From NCBI GenBank assembly GCA_910589415.1, contig OU342636.1, forward strand, positions 9,158,437 through 9,222,436: a DNA stretch of 64,000 nt, in the 5' to 3' direction. This DNA comes from Malachius bipustulatus. Taxonomy: Eukaryota > Arthropoda > Insecta > Coleoptera > Melyridae. Below are positions 11,029 to 23,815 of this stretch, in pieces. The notes beneath the pieces are model-generated. The model was not told the origin of the DNA. It was given only the letters and a program-made list of their open reading frames with translations, and did not search any database. The position numbers and the translations under genes are program-made. Every line of letters begins with the position of its first letter. Within the stretch, counting starts at the first letter, position 1.

Positions 11029-13883
11029 TTATGGTTTGTCCAGTAAGTGTTGTCCGGTGAGATGCCACACACAACACACAATAATAATTATAATATTTAT
11101 TATTAGTTATTATAATTCTTATAATACAATAATTGATTCGATACGTACAATAATTATTATAATAATTACTTGGCAATTAGTACTAATTATATCGCATTAA
11201 ATCAAATCTTTTATAGTCAGGATCAGTGCAGCATCCCACGGGACAACACTCGCTGGAAAAACCATACAGCTGTGTATTTTTTCATTCACATCATTCAGAT
11301 TTTCAAAATTCTAGTAAATAGAAAAGTTGTAGCAATTTTCAAGTTTTGAAATATTTTTAGTTTTTTTCAGAATATTATGAGAACCGCCGATTTTTTTTTT
11401 ATATTTTTTTATCTTAAAAAGTTTTAGAAGTACCTGTAAAAAGACATAGGTCCGGTTGCGTTAATAAACGTTGATTACAGATCTGCCAGATAATTATAGA
11501 TTTTAAAATGACCTTTATTTACCAAAATATTGCTCTGATATTGCTGGAAATAAATTATATTCCCTTTTAGAAGAGTTAGTTACTGATAAAAAATAAAAGA
11601 TCATTCAAAATATCCACCCTATTTTCAAAATTTGGAATTTAAAATCAGTAATTATCTGACAAATATTTAATTAACGTTTGTGCAACTGGTTCATATTGTA
11701 ATTACGGAACTTTTGAACTTTTTATGCCCTATTTCACTTTTTACCGTTTTCAAGATTGCAATGTAGAGAAGGGTACATGGTGCAGCCTGTATAATCCCGA
11801 CGTACTTGTGTTGGCGATGGCTTTTCCAATCGCTCCGGTGTAGCAGACTGCTGCTGCGCCGTCGAGGTAGGGTTGCAGATTTCGTCTGCTAATGATGCTA
11901 TAAAGATGGACCCTGGTACGTTTACCTCTGGGTTGTAACACATTCCACCCAGGCATTTTTCCCATCGGCTCAGCTCGCCTGAAAGGAAAGAGGGGCCAGG
12001 AACTCAGATCAGTGCGCGGAGCAGGAGATCGAGTCGTTCCCTGGTCACCGTCCGACTGACTATGGATGACTGACATGTAATTTCAATACTATTACTTGCT
12101 GGTAAACTCCTAAACTATTATTTGCTTCACAAAACCTTACCAATGTTTCCATTACTTTCTTTTCGATTTGCTGTTAGTTTTAGGATGTGGATTAGAGTTA
12201 AGAACAGTGAATGTGTGAAGATAGTTTAATCGCATGGGAGATTTCCATTAGACACTGCAGTAATAATTATTATTATTGGTCGTGTTAAGTAAATGGAACG
12301 AATCTATCACCAATAAATCCATGTTATCATTGGTTCTTGCTGTGCTTAGACTTAAAGGATTGGTTTATATGCTCTAAAATGCGATAGTGCTCTAAGGAAT
12401 TGGGAGTTTAACTACTGACAAACAAATTATGTGGACTAATTAATTGTTAGTTCAGATTTAGCTAGAAGTGGGCGTAATTTTTATTTGGGTTCTAATTTTG
12501 GAATAGTTGCAGCGAATAGGTCAAAGCCAAGATGTAATCTGACATAACTGTTTGTGCTTTAGGCGAAGTGCTAGAAATAATGTTGATAAATTTCTTAAAC
12601 AAAAATATACTACAAGCATTTGTCACTTTAAATTTATGCAAGTGCTGCAATACAGTCTTTTTCAAGAAAATTTCATGCACTGTAAGTAGCCTAAAAAGTG
12701 CGAAAATTTCAAATGTAGTCAGCTTAATTAACGTTCTCCATTACAGAGCAGAGTCATGAAATATTCACGGGAGCTCGATCGGGAGGTCGACCGACTTACC
12801 AGATTCATCAAATCTGTCCAAGTTAAGACGATTAAACTTTTCCATTAACCGGCGCGTTCTAAATACACTGAACGCAGCTAAGAGGTCTATGTGTACATGG
12901 CTCCATTAATCGCTGCTCTCCCAGGCTCCTGATACCAGCAGTCACCCACCCTATTCCCAGGATTACCCAGGAGCCATTAACGAGCACTATCAAAGTTCTC
13001 AATTTTCTCGATAGCTTTTTTATTTTATATTACCTACCTACAGAGTTATCGATAAATTCAGACGTTGCTTCCGAGTAATAAGCTTTATATAATTTGTAAA
13101 GTACTCCTTTGAGGTATGTATGTGGAAAATTGATACATTAATTAAGAAATTTTAATTCTTCTTCTACTGTTTTTTTTTACAAAGTTATACGTTGCTTTGA
13201 AGGATATATTTTAGTATCCTAGTATTTTCAGTACCATAATAGTTAATCAGTAAAATCCAATAAAACAAGTATAAGTAATCTGCTTGCATAAGATAGTTGT
13301 TTTAGACCAGCAGATGGTTTCTTACCACATTAGTTGCACCCTCAGTACATGTTTATTTCCATCACTTTTCTAGGAATTACAAACCCCTATCTTCACCCTC
13401 AAAGCGCTTTTAACCAGTGGTCTCCTACGACATCGATTATCAATTACCAAGAGGAGAGACACAGGGTGAGACAATGAGCAACACTTGCTGTCCTCAGCGA
13501 AGAATACACGCGAGGCAATCAATCATGTCCTGAAGGCTCGCTGCTGTAGGACTAATTCGCCGCCGCAATGTTAATGTCTCTCTTCAAACCCTGCTTCATG
13601 TGGGATATCCGGTAATGCTTTTAAAAACTTACCATCCATCAATAATGCAAATAGTGAAAATGGGGTGTGAGATGTCGAGAACGGTGTTTGTGTTGTTAAT
13701 GAATACAGCGTGAAGATAAAAAAATGTATGAATTCTAATTTCGTTTTTAATGCCCTCTGCTGGAAATGTATACGTGCAGTACCTAGTTCTGATAATAAAT
13801 CAAACTATCCGGGAAACTTAGATGGATGCGTTTGCTCATGGTGGTTTTATAAAAACAATGAAAATGTGTTAAAGTGTTTTTTG
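11029..13883. other. Mostly non-coding; one possible GC-richer exon
   Basis: Includes an AT microsatellite-like stretch (11080-11165). Near 11990-11743 on the minus strand a GC-richer open frame (to 11734) begins after an AG in a context that could be a splice acceptor, but the peptide is not recognised and the partner exon is not visible. GC-richer patches at 12760-13000 and 13430-13620 could be conserved non-coding DNA; sequence comparison would be needed. No other gene is supported. Confidence 0.4.
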
Positions 13884-14152
13884 TACAGGGTGTGCCAGCA
13901 CTATACTGTCCACCCCAAAAATAAAGACTACTTACAAAGATAATAATTATTCAAAATTTTGGATTGATTTTTGAATTATCGCATTTTAAACAGTTAAATT
14001 AATTATTTACCAATAAAAAACTCTGCAAGTTCGGCAAATTTAAAATTTAATGCGTCGCGACGCCAAACTATCAGGCGCAAATTTAATTTTTTTTTCATCA
14101 TAGTCCTATACTTAAATATACATGAGAATTTATTTACATGAGGCACCCTGTA
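13884..14152. mobile_element. Short MITE, TACAGGGTG-type ends
   Basis: The left end is TACAGGGTGTGCC and the right end GGCACCCTGTA, inverted copies of each other. The element is about 269 bp and AT-rich inside with no coding potential. Confidence 0.65.
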
Positions 14153-14944
14153 TATATTAGAGTAAATTCATGATTCGAAACACGTCAGTTAGTGTTCATG
14201 CGTTTCCCGCTGAACAAATACGTTCCGTGCTCGGATCGCTGCGTTGCCACTCCCGCAGTCCTGTGATTACCTTTAAAGTGCAATATTCTCTAGCGCATGT
14301 GATAAAATTAAAACATAATTTGGGCAAATATTAAAAAGAAAATTAATTATTGAGATTGATTAATCTGTAAAAGGGTACACAATCAGAATATTTTATTATA
14401 CCATGGTGAGGTGCGAGAACCTTAGGAAATTTTTATGTGGAGAAGTGTTGGGAGTAGAAGTCTAAACATTTGTACATGTATGATTTCCGATATCTTGATC
14501 CGTATATTATATTGCGATATATTGCGTACTTTTGGATGGGTCAGTACCAGTGACAATCGACATTAAATGATTCAATAGCTTGATTTGATAGATAACTGGC
14601 CTGGGAATATCTGATTGATTTCATAGCTTGATGTTTGTGGCGAGGATGCCATTATTATTGTCAAGGGAGCGAAACTCCAGACCTTTCAATCTAGCTCTCG
14701 AGATTTGAATTTAATGTTGTCTACGACAGGACTTGCATTGATGTTTATGTTTTCTCTTGTTAGTAGGTAAAGACAACGTTAGCTTTGTTGGAAAATAAAT
14801 GCCAATAAAGTATCGCATTTTCATCGAAATATACCTTCTATCAGTTAAGAATTTCTGATTACTCCATTAGCGTGAGTTTTATATACGCCTTCATTGGACT
14901 AAATATGGCGTCTGCCATCAGGTCTGCAATACTCAATTTTATGA
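14153..14944. other. Non-coding stretch, nothing recognised
   Basis: No open frame or repeat of note. The sequence passes into the satellite-like array at about 14945. Confidence 0.5.
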
Positions 14945-17290
14945 GCTAACCAGAACTTCTGAGAATTTACATTTTGGAGCTAACCGTACTTTCTGATAAT
15001 AATTTAATTTTTTGAACTAGGTAACCGGACCTTCCAAGAATTTTTGTTTATTTAATCGTATTTTCTAAAAAGTCAACTTTCTGACCCGTCCTGCCAAAAT
15101 TCAATTTTCTAAGCTTTTCTGAACTTGACCTCTTAAAACATCAATTTTTGGGTCTAACCGGATCTTCCGAAAACAATTTTTGGTGCTAACCGGACCTTCT
15201 AAGAATGCAATGCTTTAATTTGACGGTATTTTCTAAAAAATAGGTTTTCTCACCCATCCTGCGAAAACTCAATTTTCTGAGTTAACTTGATCTTCTAAAA
15301 ACTAGCTTTTTGGAGCTAACTGGTCTTGGTGTAAGCTTTTCTGTTAAAGACAATATTTTCTGAGAACTTAATTTTTGGAGGTAACCTGCCCTAACGGAGT
15401 TAAGTCTAAAAACTCAATTTGTGGGACTAACTGAAGCTTCTAAGAATTCAGTTTGTTCTCTAACCGGACCCGCTAAGAACTTAATTTTTTTGTCTGACCA
15501 GGCCTTCTAGGAATTCAATTTTGTAATCTGATCGTATTTTAAAATTCAATTTTATGAGCTAACTTGACTTTCTAAAAACTAGCTTTTTGGAGCTAACTGA
15601 GAGCTTTTTTGGAGCTAACCACACCTGTTAAAAATAATTTTTTGAGAGCTTATTTTTTTGGAGCTAACCGAATGGTCTAATCGAATATCTAAAAACACAA
15701 TTTTTGGAGCTATACAGGGTTATTCACGGTATACGCCACGGAAGATTATGGCCGTGTCTCTGGATTTTAGGATCTTTTTATTTTTGGAGTGCATAGAGAC
15801 CCGGCAGAGGTACGTTTTAAAATTATATTCATAATGTACAGGGTGTCTCAAAAGCATGAAACATATCAAAGTTATGTTTTTTTAAATGGAATGCTCCTAT
15901 GTTATTGCATTTTTAGATTGCCTGAGAAGAGAAAATAAGATTGGCTTTTACAGTTGGTGTTTAAATTCAAAAGGTTTTGAATTATAAACAAGTGAAAATC
16001 GTCATTTTTCAAGTTCAAGGCCCTGTATAACGAAAACGGTTCAAGATAGAGAAAAACGGCTTGCATGTCCCTATTTTAACTTTTCATGTACTTTCCTATG
16101 ATGTAGATTCCAATAACATAGGAGCATTCCATTTAAAAAAACATAACTTTGATATGTTTCATGCTTTTGGGACACCCTGTACATTACGAATATAATTTTA
16201 AAACGTACCTCTGCCGGGTCTCTATCCACTCCAAAAATAAAAAGATCCTAAAATCCAGAGACACGGCCATAATCTTCCGTGGCGTATACCGTGAATAACC
16301 CTGTATATGGGTTAAGAATTCAATTTTTTATTTAACCGGACCTTCTATGAATTCAATTTTGTGATCTTAGTATTTTCTGAAAAATCAGTTTCTGCCCCGT
16401 CCTGCTAAAACTCAATTTTCTTAGCTGACTTGACCTTATAAAGACTCGCTTTTTGGAGCTAACTGATGGTCGTAGTGAAAGCTTTTTTTGGAGCTAACCA
16501 CACCTTCTGAAAACAATTTTTGGGGCTAACCGGGCCTTCTAGGAATTCAATTTTGTGATCTAACGGCATTTGCTAAGAAATCAATTTCCTAGTACGTCCT
16601 GCTAATACTCAATTATTTGAGCTAACTTGACCTTGTAAAAACTAGCTTTTTGGGATTTTGGGGATAACTGATGGTCGTTCTGAAAGATTTTTTTGGAACT
16701 AACCACACCTGTTGAAAACAGATTTTTATGAGAACTTAATTTTAGGAGCTAACCGGACGATCTAATCGAACATGTAAAAACACAGGTTTTGGGGCTAACT
16801 GAACCTATAAATAATTCAATTTTTTATTTAACCTGACCTTCTAAGAATTTAATTTTTTGATCTAACCGGGCCTTCTAGGAATTCAATTTTGTGATCTGTC
16901 TTCTAAAAAATCAATTTGCTGACCTGGCCTGCTAAAACTCAATTTTCTTAGCTAACTTGGCCTTATAAAAACTCGCTTTTTGGAGCTACCTGATGGTCGT
17001 AGTAGTGAAAGCTTTTTTTGGAGCTAACCACACCTTGTTGAAAACAATTTTTTCTCTGAACATAATTTTTGGAGCTAACCGGACGATCTAATCGGACATC
17101 TAAAAACACATTTTTTGGGGCTAGCTGAACCTACAAAGAATTCAATTTTTATCTAACGGGACCTTCTAAGAATTTAGTTTTTTGATTTAACCGGGCCTTC
17201 TCGGAACTCCATTTTGTGATCTGACCATGTTTTCTAAAAAATCAATTTCCTGGCCTGATGTCCTGCTAAAACGCAATTTTCTGAGGTAAA
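14945..17290. repeat. Diverged higher-order satellite, 2.3 kb
   Basis: A long run of degenerate ~35-45-bp monomers around the words 'gagctaaccggaccttcta' and 'aactcaattttctgagct'. Monomer types recur in order: the GACC(C)GTCCTGC type near 15075, 15255, 16395, 16595, 16925 and 17250, and the 'gatggtcgta-gtgaaagcttttttggagctaaccacacc' type near 16465, 16673 and 16990. The spacing of ~200-330 bp indicates a higher-order repeat. It is interrupted by a palindromic MITE (15713-16305). The divergence between monomers suggests an old array. Confidence 0.85.
15713..16305. mobile_element. Palindromic MITE nested in the satellite
   Basis: The outer arms begin TACAGGGTTATTCACGG at 15713 and end with the inverse at 16305. 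An inner pair of ends, TACAGGGTGTCTCAAAAG at 15837 and its inverse at 16181, lies directly between the arms. Either a second MITE inserted at the exact centre or the whole is one compound foldback. The outer arms are about 124 bp and nearly identical. It splits a satellite monomer (GGAGCTA before, TATGGGTTAAG after). Confidence 0.9.
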
Positions 17291-19455
17291 TAAAAAAACC
17301 TATCTATATTTTTTTATAATGCGATGCGAATACTGAGTCTTTCTTTATACGCATACATAGTAGATATAGAGAAATGGCTCCATACAATTTCTTACAACTT
17401 GTTCAGTTTAGTAAATTACCATAGGTGGCTACTAAATTGTTGTTATTATTACAAACAATCTCATTGAAACAATTTACCATAGTGACTCGATTCGCCCATC
17501 TAATCGCAGCGTAGGTACATCTGTTCATGGACAATTTATATCATTTTTTTTTGTTACAGGTACGTTTCGAAGCAGTTTCGAAGTAATTGCTGCAATCTAA
17601 AATGAGTAAGTAGTATCAGTATCAAGATTATCGGGAATGTAACATAAAAGTTACCTAAATAATATCAGAAAATTGGATCTATTGAAGCAATTGCCGATAA
17701 AGTATTATATTGTTATTTGATTGTTTCTTGGGATTTAGGTTCCGGCTTGATAGTTTTAAATTATTAATGTTGAATTAAAAATCAATAGTTTTAACGTTTC
17801 AGGACTGATTAGTCCCTTGATCACAATTTATTAGAGGTATAAATACTAAATTATGTTAAATTATGTAAAGCATGTTGTATAAAACTTTCTTCTCCTAAAA
17901 TGATTTTTTCTATCGAATGCTGAAGTTACTCTACTATAAACTGGGACTGGTAAATGAAAATAACAGAAAAAGTATCTAGCTCGTTTCAGAATTGTTAATC
18001 CACTCTCGTGGAAATTTCAATGCATACTGCTAAAAAGTTTCATTTTACTGTGTCTATCCAAAAAGGCATACAGGCACATCTTTATAATAGATATGGAAAA
18101 ATTGCCACATTATCCACAGTCATGGCAGGACCATCAAATCAACAAAGAACTAAAATTTTACAGCTAAACAATTAATTGATTTATTACGCACGAAACTGCA
18201 GGGGTACTTAAATTGATTTGTAGCAATTTAAGCCTTTAATTTTTTTCCTCCTCCATCCATTATAATCCAGGCTACCCTATAAAAACATGGAGTGTAAATT
18301 GAACAATAACAACCCCGCCGAATCAGAGATAAATAGCTGAATGGGTCGAGAATGACGCGGCACGAGCTGTAGGTGTTACCAGAATTCTGCTTGGTCATGA
18401 CACAACGGCTAATTAATCAAGCAACGGAAAGAGATTAGGGGTTGCCAACCAGATACACGAGACAAGAACCACGGATACACCCCGTAGAGACACAACTAGA
18501 TAGGGTTGATTCGGCGGATATTCTCTAAAAGCCGAATTAGAAGGTGGATGTCGTGCTTTCTTCTCTTAAATATGTTTCGAATATTTTTTATAAAAGAAGT
18601 AACTTTTTATGTGAACAAAGGCAAGAAAAACACACCTCGACATCGTGAGTGTCGCTGCTAATAATTTTTATTGTTTAAAAGAGTCCCTTAAATTCCATGA
18701 GATGTAGAATGTGCTGATATTTTTTGGGCTTACCTATAAGTTGAAAAATCTGATGAAAACTTTCAGGAGGGTACTTCCTGAAGGGACACATATTTTTACC
18801 ACATTTCCATAATTTGATAAATTTGCTCTGTCTTGCCATAATTAGATTCATTTCACATAACCATATTATCTACCCTTAGTTATATCTCTGCAAACAGCCC
18901 CTCGCGTCCTCCACAGCCCATACCTCCGTAGAGGGATTAACCAGACAGACAAATGCTCGCTAGTTGTGCGACAGTTGTTAATTAATAAAGTAGCCGGTGC
19001 TGGTTCATTTGCTTAGTCCTCTTGCGCCAGGCGCTAACCGACGTCCCTTATCAGGAGTTATTTGCTGGGATAGTTAAGCATGTTGACAAATGCCGAGCTA
19101 TTATTCCAACGGGAGACGACGCCTGCCGGTGTCACCGGGATGTGATGAGGGTATGATGTGCGCACTGAGTTTGGATATGATATGAAGAACTATAGGAAGT
19201 TTTTCTCGTTACCATAGAGCATTAGGGGATGGAGACGATAAACTTATTCAGTTTTTCTACGATTAAATTAAGCCTGTTGCATGTCTGATTGTTTATTTTT
19301 TAAGAAATATGAAATTTATATGCATTGCGCTGCTCACACTCATGCCGCTATTCATGACACCTATTTTATCGCTTTTAGTTTTGGGTATTGATACGAAACT
19401 CTCATTATTATTTATAATACTATAATCTACAATAAATTAACCGTGAGATTGTAAT
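17291..19455. other. Non-coding stretch with GC-richer patches
   Basis: No supported gene. Patches at 18270-18540 and 18890-19160 are GC-richer and less repetitive than their surroundings and could be regulatory or conserved intronic DNA, but nothing in the sequence itself proves it. Confidence 0.4.
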
Positions 19456-19459
19456 ACAC

Positions 19460-20400
19460 TTAGCACTTAACGCAACTCTTTACTCGAGATGACTTATCAG
19501 TGGTGCAAGAGGGAACACATATGCCAGTGAACCCTCGCAAAACTGTCATAGTATCATTTTCCAGAAAGAGAAGGTTGGACGGTTTAACGTCCCAACTCTT
19601 CTGGGAGAAATCATTCCATTTACAGAGGAAGCCAAGTAGGTACCTAGGAGTAATCCTGAATAAAAAGCTTACTTGAAACATCTGGAAAAAATTATACACA
19701 GAGCCAAACTCTCCATGTAGATATGTAAAAGGGTCTGTGACAGAACATGGGAAATTTGATCTAATCAAAAATACTGGGTTTATAAAATGGTCTTCAGAAC
19801 TATGAGTGCGCATGGCAGTACCGCTTGGTGGTCAAAAGGTCAGCATGGTCAAAGCAAACCTCCCTTTCCTACCGAAAAAAACTTGTGCGACGATCTGTGG
19901 TGCTATTAACACCACACTTCGGCGGCTGTGGACATCCTACTGATGGACTTATACCATCTCTCCACAATTATTTGGAGAGAGAGGCCAGATGAACTACATA
20001 TATAGAGATTGCTGAAAATGTCAAGAAGCTTGTTAAAGGCTTAGAACTTGAAGATAACATGGAAATAAGTCACAGTCTATTGGGTATAAGGTTCTGCTGA
20101 TAGGGTTCTTATATCTGCTTATAAGGTCCTTCTCCCGGGAAGAGACGTGTGGGAGGACAACATAAATGGACTCCTAACAGCAGATTTCAGATGGTTCACC
20201 GCTGAATCTAAGACATACACAGGAATTGGAGCTGGATTGTGTAGCACTGGCTCGAAGAAGAGAGTCTTCTCGAACTTTTGGGCCTTCACGCGAAACCTAT
20301 GCCATAGAGCTCTGTGCGCAAATGTAGGAAAATATGCACTGACAACGCAAACCAATAACGATATTTTCAGGCAGCCAAGTTTCTTTAAAAGCCCTTAGCT
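19460..20400 (+). pseudogene. Relic of a LINE reverse transcriptase with RNase H
   Basis: Broken plus-strand frames give VNPRKTVIVSFSRKRRLDGL followed by SRYLGVILNKKLT, the conserved post-palm region of R1/Jockey-like LINE reverse transcriptases, then a WWSKG segment. Near 20190-20380 a second piece, FTAESKTYTGIGAGLCSTG, resembles the first strand of an RNase H domain, where the catalytic Asp is expected in the TDGS position but an Ala-Glu is seen. Multiple stops and frameshifts show it is dead. The two short open frames here (19460-19813 minus, 20147-20398 plus) are not independent genes. Confidence 0.75.
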
Positions 20401-20409
20401 CTAGAGCCA

Positions 20410-21921
20410 ATAATTATTTGTTGTAGTTGTTACATATGATTATAAAAATAATAATAAAAAATTGATTTCCAAACAAAATTTAACAAAAGTCAGTTGCGTA
20501 CATTTTTGTTTCCAATAATATTTGTGAGGGTGTCCCCCTGACGCCACTGGACTTGATCATTTTAATCTACTTGTGGTTAAGGGCGTTTCTTATTACTACA
20601 AATAACACTGCCAAATTCCGGCAAAAACAATGCCGGCAAAAGAATAGCTAGCGCGGCGATTTTTTTTTAACACGTGAGCAGAAATTTCTCTACTCCAACT
20701 CAAGTGTTGCCTGTGGAAAACTTGCACACACTTGAATAAATCGCACATGGTTGCCATTTTTATTATCCGAATGTAACTTCTAATTATGTACGTAAAATAA
20801 AGATGTGACTGCGAAATAAAAGTTAAAGTGACAACACTCCGGGGAAATGGTCGATTTTGAAACTTCACTATAATAAACACATATAGTTAGAGCATCAATG
20901 AAACTAACACTGCTAGCCCACTAAGAAGAATTTTTTCTCTAAATAGCTAACCTCAGTGTAGAGTAGATATCCCCAAAAACGTCTAGACATCGACGAATTG
21001 CTAAGTAGTTTCTCTATTGAACTTTGTAGAATTCCTCAATGATGTCCATTAAAATGAAACAGTTGGTTATCGCTTATAAATTTAGAGATCCCCGAGTTCT
21101 GTCGACGCCGTCAATAGATGCAAATTTCAGATATCCCGCTGTCACGCGGGAAGAGTTATTAATGAAAGCAAAAAATGCTGAATTTTACTTTTTCCCATGT
21201 ATTAGTGACCTAATTTTTTTAGGTACTGGTAATTTTGCTGCTTTTTAAGTAACAATTATACCAATAATGTATAGGTATCAGGATAATTATTGACTTTCAA
21301 ACCTTAAAGCGACTTAAATATAATATTTTACATTAGCAAAATGAGACCCTTTTAATATTCGTAATGCTTTTTGTCTGTAAGCTGAATGAGTCTAAATCCT
21401 GAATCGAAGTGCAGAGTACCGCCGATTTAGGTTGGAATCATAATTTTAACTCTCCAAGGTCCTATTTTAATACCTTAATACCGATATTTTCCAATTCAAT
21501 CTTGCCGATAGAAAAAACATGGGACGCATTTCACAATCTGAGACCTGGAATCGCATCAGAAAATCTCATGCACCAACAACCGCCGAGTTCCTTCCTATGA
21601 TTCTCGATATCCTCCTCCCAAACACTTCACATCGCAAACCTTAGAAGGTATTATACCCAGGAGTGTTTTATTATGTTACCGGTTTGCATCCCCTGGAGTG
21701 GTTTGTTTAGATTGGAAGTTAACCTACAGCTAAAATATTCGTGGGAGATTTGCTGTGAGACTTCAGTAGAATATGTGGGCCTTGCATATAAATTGCCTAA
21801 TTAAAAAACACATTAATGTCAGCTTAAGGGTTATTTATAGCCGTCACTATTGTCTAATTAATCCCTTAATTTCATTATTTATTACTCTGTTATCATGTAC
21901 TAATCGCTTTGACTTATATAC
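20410..21921. other. Non-coding stretch, nothing recognised
   Basis: AT-rich. The open frames of 61-94 codons on both strands show no motifs and no start context that stands out. Confidence 0.5.
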
Positions 21922-22509
21922 AATAAAACCCTTTGATTACCACCGTCTTATTATGTAGGTAAAATCTTTCCTTATTTCTATTTCTTTAACACACAAGACA
22001 GCATGAGAAAAAAGAATTCAAATCATTATTGTTGTATTGTTATCATGTAAGTATCTAAAACCCCTTTGATCGGTCAGCGTCTCGCATTATTCGCCTCATT
22101 ATGTAAGCTGTATAAAAAATAGAGCCATTTGAAATCATGATCCCGAGTTAAAAAATCTTTACTTATGCCGCCTACAAACCCGTTGATTACCACCGTCTTA
22201 TTTGTAGGTAAGCTATAAAATATTATTTCTATAATCCTTTAACACACAAGGCAGCATGAGAATAAAGAATTCAAAATCATTATTGTTGTATTGTTAACAT
22301 GTAAGTATCTAAAACCCCTTTGATCGGTCAGCGACTCGCATTATTCGCCTCATTTACACGTTAAGCTGTATAAAAAATAGAGCCATTTGAAATCATGATC
22401 CCGAGTTAAAAATTCTTTACTATTTTGCCGACTACAATAAAACCCTTTGATTACCACCGTCTTGTTATGTAGGTAAGCTGTAAAATATTATTTCTATAAA
22501 TAATCCCTT
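21922..22509. repeat. Tandem repeat, ~255-bp unit, 2.3 copies
   Basis: Copies start near 21922, 22176 and 22436 with the phrase CCTTTGATTACCACCGTCTT. Each full copy contains CCCCTTTGATCGGTCAGCG and AATCATGATCCCGAGTTAAA. Copies are nearly identical, so the duplication is recent. No coding capacity. Confidence 0.9.
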
Positions 22510-22510
22510 A

Positions 22511-23119
22511 ATGTTACACAATAGAGGTAGCCCCGCTGCAACAGGTGTTCCAGTCGACCAGCCTACAGTGGGCCAAATTAAATATTCGATTCTCAACATA
22601 GTGTACCTACGTAATGTATTACCATGTATTACCGGCGGTATAAGTTAGAAATCTTTTCTTATATCTATACACGGGTTAATCTTGGGGCAAATGTTTTGCA
22701 CAGTAATTAAAATTCATAGTGATATCTTGAAATTACTGATAAAAGATTCTCCAGCGGGCTCTTTCATTCAGAGTATACATGAAATCTTTTATAGACCAAA
22801 GTAGGCTGAGATATTTATTATAATTAGTGTACCTACGTAATGTAAGGTAAAAATTATGTCGTCCTTAATGGTGTATTTTATCAATGTGCTTGCAAAATTC
22901 ATAACCGTGGGGTTAATCTTGGGGCAATTTTTTTTATTTTTTTTGCACGGTAATTAAAATTCATAGTGATATCTTGCAATTACTGAAAAAGATTGTCCAG
23001 TGGACTCTTTTCATTCCGAGTATACATGAAATCTTTTATAGAATTTTGGTAAAAGGGTGAAAAACTTGGAGTTATAACTCGACCTAGAACGAAATTTACA
23101 ATAATAGGCGTTGATATTG
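22511..23119. repeat. Segmental duplicate copy 1, with viral-gene relics
   Basis: Nearly identical to 36611-37010 (AATGTTACACAATAGAGGTAG..., ...ACCGGCGGTATAAGTTAG). It contains two decayed versions (22675-22770 and 22905-23010) of a stretch that is still coding at 41790-41890: ACCGTGGGGTTAATCTTGGGGCAA against ACCGTGGGACTTAATCCTGAAGCAA, followed by GGTAATTAAAATTCATAGTGAT against GGTGATTAAAATTCACAGTAAT. The copies have stops and deletions and are not coding. Confidence 0.85.
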
Positions 23120-23815
23120 TACCGGGTGGGCATTTAAGAATGAACAGCGGCCATATCTTGGGAAATATTGATCCTACAGTTTCAAAATGAAAATTTTCCA
23201 GACATAAGTGACTATGCGAAATGCAATGAAAATATTTTCAAGATGGTCGCACTTCCGGAAATACCGGAAGTTGACACCTACTTCGTTATTTTAACGGGGA
23301 CACCCTGTAAAATATTATATTTTTTAAATGTCTGAAGAAATCGAATACAGGTGGTTTTCACAGGGTGATGAAAACTAACAGATTTTTCATCACCCTGTAG
23401 AAAAATCTAAACTACATAATATAATACCTTGTAAGAAGTTAAGATAGGGACATAATAATAATAATAATAATAATAAGTTTATTTACCCATCTCAGTTAAC
23501 ATTACATTACCACAAGTAAATACATCAATAATTCATTATTAGGGTAAAGAGGCTAGCAGTTCAGCTGTTCCAATTGGACAGTGTGCTCTTCCACTGCAGC
23601 CTTAAAATTTTACATATTTAAAATTTCAGCTCAAATTTTGCACATCTTTACACAATTTTCACACAATTTACACAATTTTTTACACAATTTACACACTTAC
23701 ACAATTTTACAAATGCTCTAATAGGCTTATCAACTACTACATGCTAGGTACCTATATACATCCGACAACAATAATTATTAGTTATTGGAGGGAGTGACGA
23801 AGTGAAGGCTGTTCA

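Noticed and set aside
14945..17290. CRISPR-like array
   Set aside because: Monomers are diverged, lack unique spacers of constant length and lie in eukaryotic DNA; it is a satellite.
19460..19813. 117-codon minus-strand ORF
   Set aside because: The plus strand of the same stretch shows ordered LINE reverse-transcriptase motifs, so this is an antisense shadow.
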